Shown here: positions 42,843 to 50,997 of the stretch, one piece after another
How the letters are laid out: each line of letters starts with the position of its first letter
How positions within the stretch are numbered: position 1 is the first letter of the stretch
Origin: Flexilinea flocculi
GTDB taxonomy: Bacteria > Chloroflexota > Anaerolineae > Anaerolineales > Anaerolineaceae
NCBI RefSeq assembly: GCF_001192795.1
Contig: NZ_DF968181.1
Location: forward strand, 648,342-712,341
DNA: 64,000 nt
Reading direction: 5' to 3'
The notes under the pieces: generated by a model
The model's input: the letters and a program-made list of their open reading frames with translations, nothing else
What the model was told of the DNA's origin: nothing
Database searches by the model: none
Position numbers and translations under genes: made by a program

Positions 42843-44148
42843 GATTATGCAACCCTTTTTCTGTAAATTAGAGTCTGAAATATCCATAGATCTTTAAGAA
42901 TTCATAAACTTGCCAGTACAAAAATGTTTTCCGATCTGCCATTCTTCGCAGGTCTCCATCAGTAATGCCGAGACCAACCTGAGACAAGAAGCTTGATTTG
43001 GAAACACACCAACCACTCTTGTCCGTCTGCGAATCTCTTTATTAATCCTCTCCAGACTATTGGTTGTTCGTATCGTTCTTCGATGTTCCAATGGAAAATC
43101 AAAAACCAAAAAACCCTCAAAAAGGTTATTTTCGAGCCAAGATGAAAGCCGCGGAGCAGAAATAGCATACTTCTGGATGGCGCTCTGCAAGAGCTCTTCT
43201 GCTGTCTTTCGATCAGGAGCATTAAATATGGCTCTGATGTCTGCTGCCACTTCCAATCTCATCGATTGTCTGGGCAGATAAGCTCCGGCATTCTGTTGCA
43301 GATGGAACTGACACCGTTGCCAGGGAATACCGCCAAAAACTGCTCTTCTGGCTGCCCCTAGACCTTCATGGTCATCACTGATAATCAGCTTTATTCCGTG
43401 TAACCCTCGCTCTTTTAGACTCTTTAAAAATGCTTTCCAATGTGTTTCATGCTCACTAAGCGAAACTGAAACCCCAAGTATTTGCCGTTCGCCTTCTGGC
43501 GTAATGCCAGAGGCCACCAAAACCGCTGCATCTCTTACTTGTCCTGCTTCACGAATCTTCTCATATCGGGCATCCACAAAGAGATAGCTGATCTCTCCTA
43601 ATGGCCTTTCACGCCATTCTTGCAGTACTTCGTCCAATTGCGCTGTTGCCCGGCTGACTTGTGTGGCTGAGACCTCAATCCCACAAAGCTGTTCCGTAAT
43701 GGTTTTTACCTTCCGAGTCGATACTCCCTGTACATACATTTCAGCCAGTGTGATCGTAAGGGCTCTTTCACTTCGCAGTCCCTTTTCCAGAGCACTGGGA
43801 TAAAAACCACCCTCTCTAACCTGTGGAACTGCAAAGGTAATGTTTCCTATCCTGGTCTGTATCGTCTTCGGTTTGAAACCATTTGCATGTCCCTTGCGAT
43901 CCTTTGTGCGTTCGTACTGTTCAGCTTGTAAGTACCTTGATCTTTCTACTTGCATGGCGTTATTTATCAGCACTCGCATCATTTCTGGAATTGCTTCCAA
44001 TCCTTTTTCCGCTATTTCCTCTGTAAAGGTATAATTATTTGGGTGAGTCATTTCTAGTCTCCTTTTATGGTTTGGTTACTATAAGGATACTTCTGACTCA
44101 CCTCTTTTGTTAAGGTTCTTTATTTTACAGAAAATATGTTACACCAAC
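42843..44148 (-). mobile_element. Intact IS256-type (Mutator) insertion sequence, 1306 bp
   Basis: One transposase gene (42894-44051, minus) between imperfect 31-bp terminal inverted repeats, 42843-42873 and 44118-44148, 22 of 31 positions matching, with core TTTTCTGTAAA. It is flanked by an 8-bp direct repeat CGCGCAAA (42835-42842 and 44149-44156), the target duplication length expected for this family. The complete ends, uninterrupted transposase and identical duplications suggest a fairly recent insertion. Confidence 0.92.
42894..44051 (-). CDS. IS256-family (Mutator) transposase
   Basis: DDE transposase of 385 residues, full length for the family. The catalytic residues appear intact: D in YLFVDARYEKI, D in LIISDDHEGL and E in TTNSLERINKEIRRR. 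The C/H motif between the second and third acidic residues (WQRCQFHLQQNA) is also present. The gene sits 51 bases inside the left terminal repeat and 97 bases inside the right one. No frameshift or stop is seen, so the element could be active. Confidence 0.95.
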   Translation of the reverse strand: MTHPNNYTFTEEIAEKGLEAIPEMMRVLINNAMQVERSRYLQAEQYERTKDRKGHANGFKPKTIQTRIGNITFAVPQVREGGFYPSALEKGLRSERALTITLAEMYVQGVSTRKVKTITEQLCGIEVSATQVSRATAQLDEVLQEWRERPLGEISYLFVDARYEKIREAGQVRDAAVLVASGITPEGERQILGVSVSLSEHETHWKAFLKSLKERGLHGIKLIISDDHEGLGAARRAVFGGIPWQRCQFHLQQNAGAYLPRQSMRLEVAADIRAIFNAPDRKTAEELLQSAIQKYAISAPRLSSWLENNLFEGFLVFDFPLEHRRTIRTTNSLERINKEIRRRTRVVGVFPNQASCLRLVSALLMETCEEWQIGKHFCTGKFMNS

Positions 44149-44237
44149 CGCGCAAAACCATAAGAACAACAAATTCTTTTTCTATATTCGAAAAGTCAAT
44201 CTATATTTTAAATTGCTGAAGAATTAGGCAGAAATAT

Positions 44238-44330
44238 AAAATATAGGAAACATGAATTATGATCGTGCTATCTTTGTACTCCGCGTATAAACAGCACGAT
44301 CAGTATTTTTTCTCTTTCCATATTTAAAAA
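44238..44330. repeat. Family 1 hairpin element (copy n)
   Basis: Perfect 10-bp stem TGATCGTGCT (44260-44269) with 44293-44302, tip GTACTCCGCGTAT, then CTCTTTCCATATTTAAAAAAC. Outer arms are weak. It lies between the IS element and fmt. Confidence 0.6.
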
Positions 44331-44353
44331 ACCATTTATATTTAAATCGGGTA

Positions 44354-44381
44354 TTGTCAGGGATGTAAGGTAGAATATTAT
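44354..44381 (+). promoter_or_regulatory. Promoter of fmt
   Basis: TTGTCA (44354-44359), 16 bp, TATTAT (44376-44381). Transcription would begin about 44388, exactly at an in-frame ATG. Confidence 0.55.
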
Positions 44382-44414
44382 TCCGCGATGATAAAAAATG
44401 TTACAGAGGGAAAA

Positions 44415-45341
44415 ATGAGAGATGAATTACCACGAATTGTCTTTATGGGATCGCCCGAAATTGCGGTTCCTGCATTTCATGCATTAGCTGAATCATATCC
44501 TGTAGTAGGTGTCGTTACCCAGCCGGATCGTCCGGCAGGACGGGGAAAGAAGCTTTTAGCTCCGGCTGTGAAAGAAGCTGCGGCCGAGTTCGGAATTCCT
44601 GTATTTCAACCACAAAAGCTGCGTGAACCCGGGGCAATCGAACAGCTCACTGAATGGAATCCGGATCTGATTGTGGTGATGGCTTATGGTCAAATTTTAC
44701 GAAAGAATGTGTTGGAGCTGCCTCGCTTTGGATGTATCAATGTTCATGCCTCTCTGCTTCCGCGTTGGAGGGGTGCATCTCCGATACAGTCTGCGCTATT
44801 AGCCGGAGATTCTCAAACAGGCGTGACGATTATGAAAATGGATGCAGGGATGGATACTGGACCGGTATTGAATACACAGACATTGGCGATTGATCCGAAT
44901 GACACTGCTGCAACACTTTCGGAGAAGATAGCGATACTTGGTGCTGACTTGTTATTAGCGACGCTGCCTGGCTATCTGAACGGGACAGTGATTCCAACCC
45001 CCCAATCAGAAAGTGGAATTACTTATGCGTCCTTGATCGATAAAAAAGATGGATTGCTCGATTTCTCCCAGTCGGCGGAAGAATTGGAAAGAAAAGTGAG
45101 GGCGTTTAATCCCTGGCCTTCCGCATTTTTCTATGTAGACGATGTTATGATAAAAATTCACCAGGCTCATGTGGAAAAAAATGATCAGGAGATGGAAATC
45201 GGAAAACGTTGTCTGAAAAACGACTTACCTGCCATCATGACGGGAGATGGATTTCTTGTTTTGGATGAAATTCAATGTTCGGGAAAGAAAGCGATGAATT
45301 GTAAAGCATTTTTAGCTGGAAAGCGCGGCTGGTTCCAATGA
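44415..45341 (+). CDS. fmt: Methionyl-tRNA formyltransferase
   Basis: Formylates initiator Met-tRNA using 10-formyl-THF, 308 residues from this start. Family motifs: RIVFMGSPEIAVP, the hallmark NVHASLLPRWRGASPIQ (catalytic N and H) and DAGMDTGPV (catalytic D), then the C-terminal OB domain. GAGGG lies 7 bases before this ATG. An in-frame ATG at 44388 sits 6 bases after the -10 box and would give nine extra residues from a leaderless message; both could be used. panE-like follows after 7 bases. Confidence 0.95.
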   Translation: MRDELPRIVFMGSPEIAVPAFHALAESYPVVGVVTQPDRPAGRGKKLLAPAVKEAAAEFGIPVFQPQKLREPGAIEQLTEWNPDLIVVMAYGQILRKNVLELPRFGCINVHASLLPRWRGASPIQSALLAGDSQTGVTIMKMDAGMDTGPVLNTQTLAIDPNDTAATLSEKIAILGADLLLATLPGYLNGTVIPTPQSESGITYASLIDKKDGLLDFSQSAEELERKVRAFNPWPSAFFYVDDVMIKIHQAHVEKNDQEMEIGKRCLKNDLPAIMTGDGFLVLDEIQCSGKKAMNCKAFLAGKRGWFQ

Positions 45342-45348
45342 GGCAATT

Positions 45349-46377
45349 ATGAAAATTCTTTGTATCGGTGCGGGTGCGATTGGATCCTATATTGGCGGGA
45401 GTCTGCAAATGGCAGGCAATGATGTCGTCTTTATTGAACGGCCTTCTCTGATTTCTGATTTGAAAAAAAACGGCATCTGGATTGAATCGATCGACGGGAA
45501 ACGTCATCATGTGACGGATTTCCAGGTTTTTGGAAATGCGGAAGAAGCGCTGAAAAATGGCGCTTTTGATTTTGCGTTGATTGCGATTAAATCGTTTGAC
45601 ACAGAATCATTAATTTTATCCTTGCAGAAACTGAAAGAAATTTTTCCGCCGGTGCTCAGTCTTCAGAACGGTGTCGAAAATGAAGAGAAACTGGCAGCGT
45701 TTTTAGGCGAAAAACGCGTCATTCCGGTATCTGTCTGTACTGCCATCAGCCGCGGCAAAGAGAACAGCATCAAAGTGGAGAAACTGCGTGGAATTGGTAT
45801 TGGATCTTCTTTCCCTTTATCCAAAAGAATTGCAGCAGAATTTAAGCGAGCCAATTTGAAACCGAAATTAATCGAGGATTCCAAAGGTATGAAATGGTCC
45901 AAGATGATTTCAAATCTCCTGGCGAATGCCTCTTCAGCGATTCTGAATATGACTCCTGCTGAGATTTTTACAGATTCTATTAGTTACAAGCTGGAAATTC
46001 GTCAGTTGCGGGAAACATTGGATGTGATGCGGGCATACGGAATCCAGCCGGTGGATATCCCCGGTGTACCCATTCGATTATTATGCTTTGCAGTGCGTCA
46101 TTTACCGACCTGGATTGTCAAACCGCTGCTGAAAAAAGCAGTGGGGTCAGGCCGCGGAGGAAAAATGCCTTCATTTTATATCGATCTATATGCCGGAAGA
46201 CAGCAGAGCGAGGTTGAATTTTTAAATGGCGCAGTCTGTCGCTATGCAAAACAAAAAGGAATTCCTGTTCCGGTCAATGAATTGTATTATCGGACGTTAA
46301 TGGACATGGCAGGCGGCAGGCTGGATAAAGCTGCTTTTGATCATGCCCCGGCTCGCCTTGCGGAGGGCATCTCCTGA
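45349..46377 (+). CDS. 2-dehydropantoate 2-reductase-like (PanE/ApbA family) protein
   Basis: 342 residues. N-terminal Rossmann fold CIGAGAIGSYIGG (4-16); conserved SLQNGVEN; the helix MKWSKMISNLLANA provides the catalytic lysine and SEVEFLNGAV the glutamate of the ApbA C-terminal domain. It would reduce ketopantoate with NADPH in pantothenate synthesis. The family also contains relatives acting on other 2-oxo acids, and residues ~215-270 (PIRLLCFAVRHLP...) form an atypical extension, so the substrate is not certain. It forms an operon with fmt. Confidence 0.8.
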   Translation: MKILCIGAGAIGSYIGGSLQMAGNDVVFIERPSLISDLKKNGIWIESIDGKRHHVTDFQVFGNAEEALKNGAFDFALIAIKSFDTESLILSLQKLKEIFPPVLSLQNGVENEEKLAAFLGEKRVIPVSVCTAISRGKENSIKVEKLRGIGIGSSFPLSKRIAAEFKRANLKPKLIEDSKGMKWSKMISNLLANASSAILNMTPAEIFTDSISYKLEIRQLRETLDVMRAYGIQPVDIPGVPIRLLCFAVRHLPTWIVKPLLKKAVGSGRGGKMPSFYIDLYAGRQQSEVEFLNGAVCRYAKQKGIPVPVNELYYRTLMDMAGGRLDKAAFDHAPARLAEGIS

Positions 46378-46429
46378 TGGTTATCGGCTTTGACGCAGAC
46401 ACTCACTCTTGTTTCAGAAGAATTTGTAC

Positions 46430-46490
46430 TGCCTGTATTCCAGTAAGTCGAAATATGAACAAGCTTTTCGAATAGAGAATCGCTGGCTTG
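46430..46490. repeat. Family 1 arm fragment (copy o)
   Basis: CCAGTAAGTCGAAATATGAAC and TCGAATAGAGAATCGCTGGC are outer-arm remnants in the convergent gap between the PanE-like and PBP-like genes. No hairpin is left. Confidence 0.4.
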
Positions 46491-46502
46491 TATTCCAATA
46501 AT

Positions 46503-49070
46503 CTATTGAATGGTAATAAAAGTATGCGCCTGGTAAAACCTTTGTGATTTCGTGATCACTGAGATACGAATATCATAAAGACCTGGGTCAAGAACTTGTA
46601 TATCCAAAGAACCGATATTCTGACTTCCTGTTTGTAAACCATTCCCGACAAAGCCTTCAATCCAGCGCTCAGGGAAAAATCCGTTGCCATGTGCGATCTG
46701 ATAAAACAGAATTTCTTCCGGAATGTGATGTTCGATGATAATGTCTGCCTTTGTCGTGCCGGCATCTGCTTTTCGAAATATCGCATAGGGCTGCGGACTA
46801 AGGATCGATAAGACCGCGTCTTCTCCATCCGTCTGTCCGACCGGATCGTACTCATTCGGGATTAATTCCACTTTGTTGATTTCTGCCCAGTTTTTTGCAA
46901 AGGCTGGGATGTTCATAAAAGTTTTTCTTATCACATTTTGGGGCGGAGTCAGTGATGTGGCAAGCAGTTGATTGTCACGATTGATCGGGACATTGACAAA
47001 TAGGTTATCCGTTTGACTAGGCTCATTGCCCGATAAAAACACTTCACTGGCTGTTTCCGGACAGGCATCGCCGGGAAGCAATCCGGAGGGAACGCAAACA
47101 ATTTGATGTGAGATATTTTCTGGAATTTCCCATCCGATAACCGGTTTTCCGGTGTGTGCGGTTTCCATGATGGTTTGCCACAAATGGATGGCGCTGAGTG
47201 AAACAATCTCAGCTGAATCTGTCTCCTGTTTTTCCCCAACCCAGACAGCAGTGGAAATTTGCGGCGTGAACCCTGCCATCCAGGTATTCTTTTCCCCATA
47301 GATTCTGCCGATTTTTGTGGCTGCCGGACGATCCAGGTAGGCAAAAGCCTGTTCTTCTTCGCCAAATATGTGATAAATGAGATAAGCCAGTCCTTTATCG
47401 AGAAGCGGGATCGATAACGCCGGCTGAAGATCTATACGCTTGCCATTTTTATCGTTAACGAACAGAACGGATATGTTTTTTGTTGTCTGATTTGACTGGG
47501 TTTGTGTCAGATTGCCTTCATTGGCAAAAGGAATCAAAGCTGCAGCCAGAGATTCAGTTGTTACAGCGCCTCCGGAAAATATCACTTGATCGGCATTGCC
47601 GACAGGCAGCTCATTGAGGCCAAATTTTTCAGCAAGATTCCATACTTTCTCAGGGCGCAGCGCAGAGAGCAATTCTGCGACTGGATCAAGCAGATCCTGC
47701 GTCATGGCTGTCCGTAACCGGACGGGACCGTGAATTTTCCGGTCCGGATTCTGGTAACCAGGCGGAACAGGCGAACCCGGGTCGATTAAATCCCATAGCA
47801 TCGAAGAAGCCGAATACCCCATATTCAGCGCTGCAAGCGCGATCCATGGAGTCAGACTGCTCCCTGGTTCATGCGGTGTAAATACATTGTGAAACGTTCT
47901 ATTTGAAGAAATGGAACTATCAGTGTCAATGGCGGCCAATAACTGTCCGGTTTTCACATCCATGACGGTAACAGAGACTGGATTGCCGGATAAAACTTTT
48001 TGTATTTCTTGATACTGCGATTCATTCAATGACGTTGAATCTGCTAAAGGGCATTGTTTATCCTGATCCTGATTCGCAATGGTCAGACACTCTAAAACCT
48101 TCTGTAACTTATAATCAAGCGTTGAAAAAATTGAAAAACCTCCTCTTTCAACTTTTTCTTGTCCAAATTTCTCATAAGCAGCCGAAAGCGATTTTTGAAT
48201 AATCGGATTGTCTTGAACCTCGTATTTTTTTTCAGGCGGCTCAAAAATTATGAAATTTATTGATCTCAAAATTTCAATTTCTTCATCGGTGAGCGCGTTA
48301 CGTCGAATTAAAGTTTCTACTTCCGAAAGATAGGAATCCTTTACGGCGCCCTTTGAATCGATTGGATTTAGCGCCGGCGCTTTGAGAATTGCGCATAAAA
48401 GAACGGATTCCGGTAATGTCAGTGATGTCGCTGACTTATTAAGATATATTTTTGCGGCTGCATCGGCGCCAAATGAGAGCTGTCCGAAATATGCGGAATT
48501 TAAGTACCAGGTCAGAATTGCTTTTCTGCCATAAATCTCCGTTATTTCACGCGCGAGTATCCGCATGAAAATTGCTTTTTGAATACCGGTTCCAAGTTGA
48601 TCATCGAAGACATCCTCGACAAGGTCTTCCGCAATCGTTACAGGATCGGGGTTCAAAAAATATTTCCATCCCGCAGACCCTGAATGGTTCCAAAAATCCG
48701 GATCACGGGAGGGAATTACAATTCGAATGAAGTCCGATGAAAAGTTTTTCCCTCCGGGTTCATCGATGGACAAATGTTCTGCCTGGATGTCAGGGTATTG
48801 CAATGACAACAGGGGATGAATTCCCTCACGATCGTAAATGACTGTTGGATTATTTGGGCTTTCAAAGCTGGCAGCAAAATTTTCAATAGATGGAAGTTTC
48901 TGACTTAAAACAGCAAATCCAATCGAAAGTGAAACAACAACACCGATAAAACAAAGTGAGAATGCGATTGCTGTCACTTTCCATAGACCACGAAATCTTC
49001 CTGGGGATTTCCCATGAAGATTCTGCCTGTGGTATCTGATGCCGATAATCTTTGAAGTTTTCATCCTCAC
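46503..49070 (-). CDS. Penicillin-binding protein 1A-like protein, probably catalytically inactive
   Basis: 855 residues with the architecture of a bifunctional class A PBP: membrane span (~32-54), glycosyltransferase GT51 region (~75-260), transpeptidase region (~310-630) and a long C-terminal Ig-like tail. The catalytic residues are replaced. The GT51 EDxxF motif reads SRDPDFWNH (R122 for Glu), and its second acidic site is lost (AILTWYLN). SxxK reads SSLT (404-407), SxN reads TQD (457-459) and KTG reads KIG (586-588). The frame is intact, which argues for a retained non-enzymatic role. The first start codon is GTG (49070) directly after a TATACT box; an ATG lies two codons on. Confidence 0.85.
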   Translation of the reverse strand: MRMKTSKIIGIRYHRQNLHGKSPGRFRGLWKVTAIAFSLCFIGVVVSLSIGFAVLSQKLPSIENFAASFESPNNPTVIYDREGIHPLLSLQYPDIQAEHLSIDEPGGKNFSSDFIRIVIPSRDPDFWNHSGSAGWKYFLNPDPVTIAEDLVEDVFDDQLGTGIQKAIFMRILAREITEIYGRKAILTWYLNSAYFGQLSFGADAAAKIYLNKSATSLTLPESVLLCAILKAPALNPIDSKGAVKDSYLSEVETLIRRNALTDEEIEILRSINFIIFEPPEKKYEVQDNPIIQKSLSAAYEKFGQEKVERGGFSIFSTLDYKLQKVLECLTIANQDQDKQCPLADSTSLNESQYQEIQKVLSGNPVSVTVMDVKTGQLLAAIDTDSSISSNRTFHNVFTPHEPGSSLTPWIALAALNMGYSASSMLWDLIDPGSPVPPGYQNPDRKIHGPVRLRTAMTQDLLDPVAELLSALRPEKVWNLAEKFGLNELPVGNADQVIFSGGAVTTESLAAALIPFANEGNLTQTQSNQTTKNISVLFVNDKNGKRIDLQPALSIPLLDKGLAYLIYHIFGEEEQAFAYLDRPAATKIGRIYGEKNTWMAGFTPQISTAVWVGEKQETDSAEIVSLSAIHLWQTIMETAHTGKPVIGWEIPENISHQIVCVPSGLLPGDACPETASEVFLSGNEPSQTDNLFVNVPINRDNQLLATSLTPPQNVIRKTFMNIPAFAKNWAEINKVELIPNEYDPVGQTDGEDAVLSILSPQPYAIFRKADAGTTKADIIIEHHIPEEILFYQIAHGNGFFPERWIEGFVGNGLQTGSQNIGSLDIQVLDPGLYDIRISVITKSQRFYQAHTFITIQ

Positions 49071-49076
49071 CGATTA

Positions 49077-49082
49077 AGTATA
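49077..49082 (-). promoter_or_regulatory. -10 box directly before the PBP-like gene
   Basis: Minus strand TATACT ends 6 bases before the GTG at 49070. The -35 region is weak. It fits a leaderless start or a very short leader. Confidence 0.35.
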
Positions 49083-49125
49083 GTCAAAAAATAGAAAACC
49101 ATCGATTTTTACCGACAGAAGTCTG

Positions 49126-49225
49126 CGATTCGAAATTTTGGGAGGATTCTTTATCGTTGTGATGTTTTTGCGTGCCACGCCAAATCAAGGCATCATCAAA
49201 TTTTCTTTTCCTTCATACCGGAAAA
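49126..49225. repeat. Degenerate family 1 element (copy p)
   Basis: CGATTCGAAATTTTGGGAGGATT, then an imperfect hairpin TCGTTGTGATG with GGCATCATCAA around TTTTGCGTGCCACGCC, then TTTTCCTTCATACCGG. Confidence 0.5.
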
Positions 49226-49261
49226 TAAGGATGCAATATCGTTGTCTCTAAAAGGGAAATT

Positions 49262-50071
49262 TTACAGAGTAATTGCAGCGACTATGAAAAAAAGTGTTGT
49301 TACGAAATAGGCAAAATAACGTGATTTTTTGGAAACTGAATCGAATAATTCGAGGCCATCTTGAGCACTGTTGACACGGACTTCAAGTACAGGTCCGCTT
49401 AAAAAGGCAATAATAGCACCTGCGATCAATCCGCCCAGGTGTCCCCAATTGTCAAATCTGGAGTTCATTCCAATCATCAGATTAAGAAAAATGATCAATA
49501 ATATATTATAGATGGCTCGGCGATAATTATGAAACAGTTTTTTATTCTTATAGATAAGAAAACCTTGGGCTGCGATCATTCCAAATAGAGCAGTTGAGGC
49601 GCCAACCGAGTAGGACATCGGAGAAGCCACGTAGGAAAGAACATTTCCGGCAAAACCGGTAATCAGATAGAATAATAAGAAATCTCGATGTCCATAAAAC
49701 ATTTCCAAATCTGGTCCAATTGCGTATAACGCATACATATTGAATAAGATGTGCGTAATCGAACCATGAAGGAAAATCGGTGTTATCAGCCGCCACCATT
49801 GATGATATTGATCGATGAATGGTCCAAATTTTGCGCCTGCTGCCAGTGGAATATCTGCTCCGAGAAGACTTTCTGAAAGTACCTGCGCTATGTATACAAG
49901 AACAGTAACACCTAAAATAATCCAGGTCACCACAGGTTTTCTCGGTGGAAATTTTATTGTTATTGGCTGCTGAGGCGCCGATTGATCAGATGATGGCGGA
50001 AGATCTTCACCAGGAAGATTGGTATTTTGGGCTTCATCTTCAAGATTCTGATTGTTTTGAAATTCGTTCAT
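49262..50071 (-). CDS. Rhomboid-family intramembrane serine protease
   Basis: 269 residues. After a polar Gln/Asn/Pro-rich cytoplasmic tail (~1-45) there are about six or seven membrane segments. Catalytic S159 lies in GASTALFG and H211 in NWGHLGG; oxyanion residues H102 and N111 are in LHGSITHILFNMY. This is the full active set of GlpG/YqgP-type rhomboids. The ATG at 50071 is 2 bases after the gmk stop, giving tight coupling; an earlier ATG at 50110 inside gmk would add 13 residues and seems less likely. Confidence 0.92.
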   Translation of the reverse strand: MNEFQNNQNLEDEAQNTNLPGEDLPPSSDQSAPQQPITIKFPPRKPVVTWIILGVTVLVYIAQVLSESLLGADIPLAAGAKFGPFIDQYHQWWRLITPIFLHGSITHILFNMYALYAIGPDLEMFYGHRDFLLFYLITGFAGNVLSYVASPMSYSVGASTALFGMIAAQGFLIYKNKKLFHNYRRAIYNILLIIFLNLMIGMNSRFDNWGHLGGLIAGAIIAFLSGPVLEVRVNSAQDGLELFDSVSKKSRYFAYFVTTLFFIVAAITL

Positions 50072-50073
50072 TC

Positions 50074-50700
50074 TTACTCTACAAGAATTTTTGTCCTGGT
50101 CGTTCTGCAATGTTCTGCCTGAATGATGGACAATACTTTATCGGTTGTTGTCTGCAAATCATCATTGATTACCAGATAATCAAAATTAGGAATGGTTTTC
50201 ATCTCATATTTTGCTGTTTCAATTCGATGGCATAATTCTGATTCGGAGTCACTTCCACGATTGATTAATCGATCATACCATGTCTGTGGATCAGGTGGTA
50301 CGATGAAAATGGAAATTGCGTCGGGGTAAACCTTTTTAACTTTTTCAGTTCCCTGAATATCAAGGCGCAATAGAACATCATGGTTGTCTGCTAAGCCTTT
50401 TTCCATCTCAAATTTGGGCACGCCTTTATAATCATCATATACTTGTGAATATTCAACCATTTCTTCATTTTCGATCATGGTTTGAAATTGATCTCTTGAA
50501 ATGAAGTGATAATCAACTCCGTCAACTTCTCCAGGACGAATTTTTCGAGTATTGCAGGTGACAACAAAATGAAACTGATAATCATCTCGTTTTAATAATT
50601 CTTTTATAACGGAATCTTTCCCTGCTCCGGAAGTACCAGAAAGGATAATTACAATTGGTTCAGAATCCTTAATTTTAAAAAATGGCACTGCTGCTTCCAT
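50074..50700 (-). CDS. gmk: Guanylate kinase
   Basis: Phosphorylates GMP to GDP, 208 residues. P-loop SGTSGAGKDS (21-30) has Asp after the lysine where Ser, Gly or Thr is usual, followed by Ser. Family motifs: TCNTRKIRPGEVDGVDYHFI and LRLDIQGTEKVKK (the usual LxxIDxQGA stretch), then the lid with INRGSDSESELCHRI. AAGGA precedes the ATG by 7 bases. It is transcribed with the rhomboid gene. A gmk next to unusual partners instead of rpoZ is not rare. Confidence 0.93.
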   Translation of the reverse strand: MEAAVPFFKIKDSEPIVIILSGTSGAGKDSVIKELLKRDDYQFHFVVTCNTRKIRPGEVDGVDYHFISRDQFQTMIENEEMVEYSQVYDDYKGVPKFEMEKGLADNHDVLLRLDIQGTEKVKKVYPDAISIFIVPPDPQTWYDRLINRGSDSESELCHRIETAKYEMKTIPNFDYLVINDDLQTTTDKVLSIIQAEHCRTTRTKILVE

Positions 50701-50737
50701 CGAAAATCCTTAAAAACAAGAATCAATAAAAAAAACA

Positions 50738-50840
50738 GTGTTTCGAAATAGGAGGGTTTAATTTGTAATTTTGTTGTTTTTGTATAAAACACAGAAACAA
50801 TAGAATTATTATATTATCTCTCTCTTTATTCGAATCGCTG
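50738..50840. repeat. Family 1 hairpin element (copy q)
   Basis: Left arm GTTTCGAAATAGGAGGG, stem TGTTTTTGT with ACAGAAACA (8 of 9 pairs), right arm CTCTTTATTCGAATCGCTGC. It lies in the divergent gap between gmk and the LRR gene. Confidence 0.6.
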
Positions 50841-50997
50841 CTAATAATTCGAATCATTCCAGTTTGATTATAATTGAATCGTTGAACGATTGATTCGTTC
50901 TTGAAAAATGAATTACTCATACAAGAAATAAGATTTCTTTTTTCGATATAATAATTTTTGAAACAAGAAGAATGTTGAGGTCAGTTTTGGAATAACT

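Larger units (their letters stand above)
42786..44218. repeat. Family 1 hairpin element (copy m), split by an IS256-type insertion
   Basis: Left part 42786-42842 (CTATTCGAAATATGAAAAG, stem TTTGTTGTTCTTATGGTTTT at 42809-42828, tip ACGCTTCGCGC). Right part 44149-44218 (stem partner 44154-44173, arm AATTGCTGAA). Without the IS and one copy of CGCGCAAA the 20-bp stem is perfect. Confidence 0.85.
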
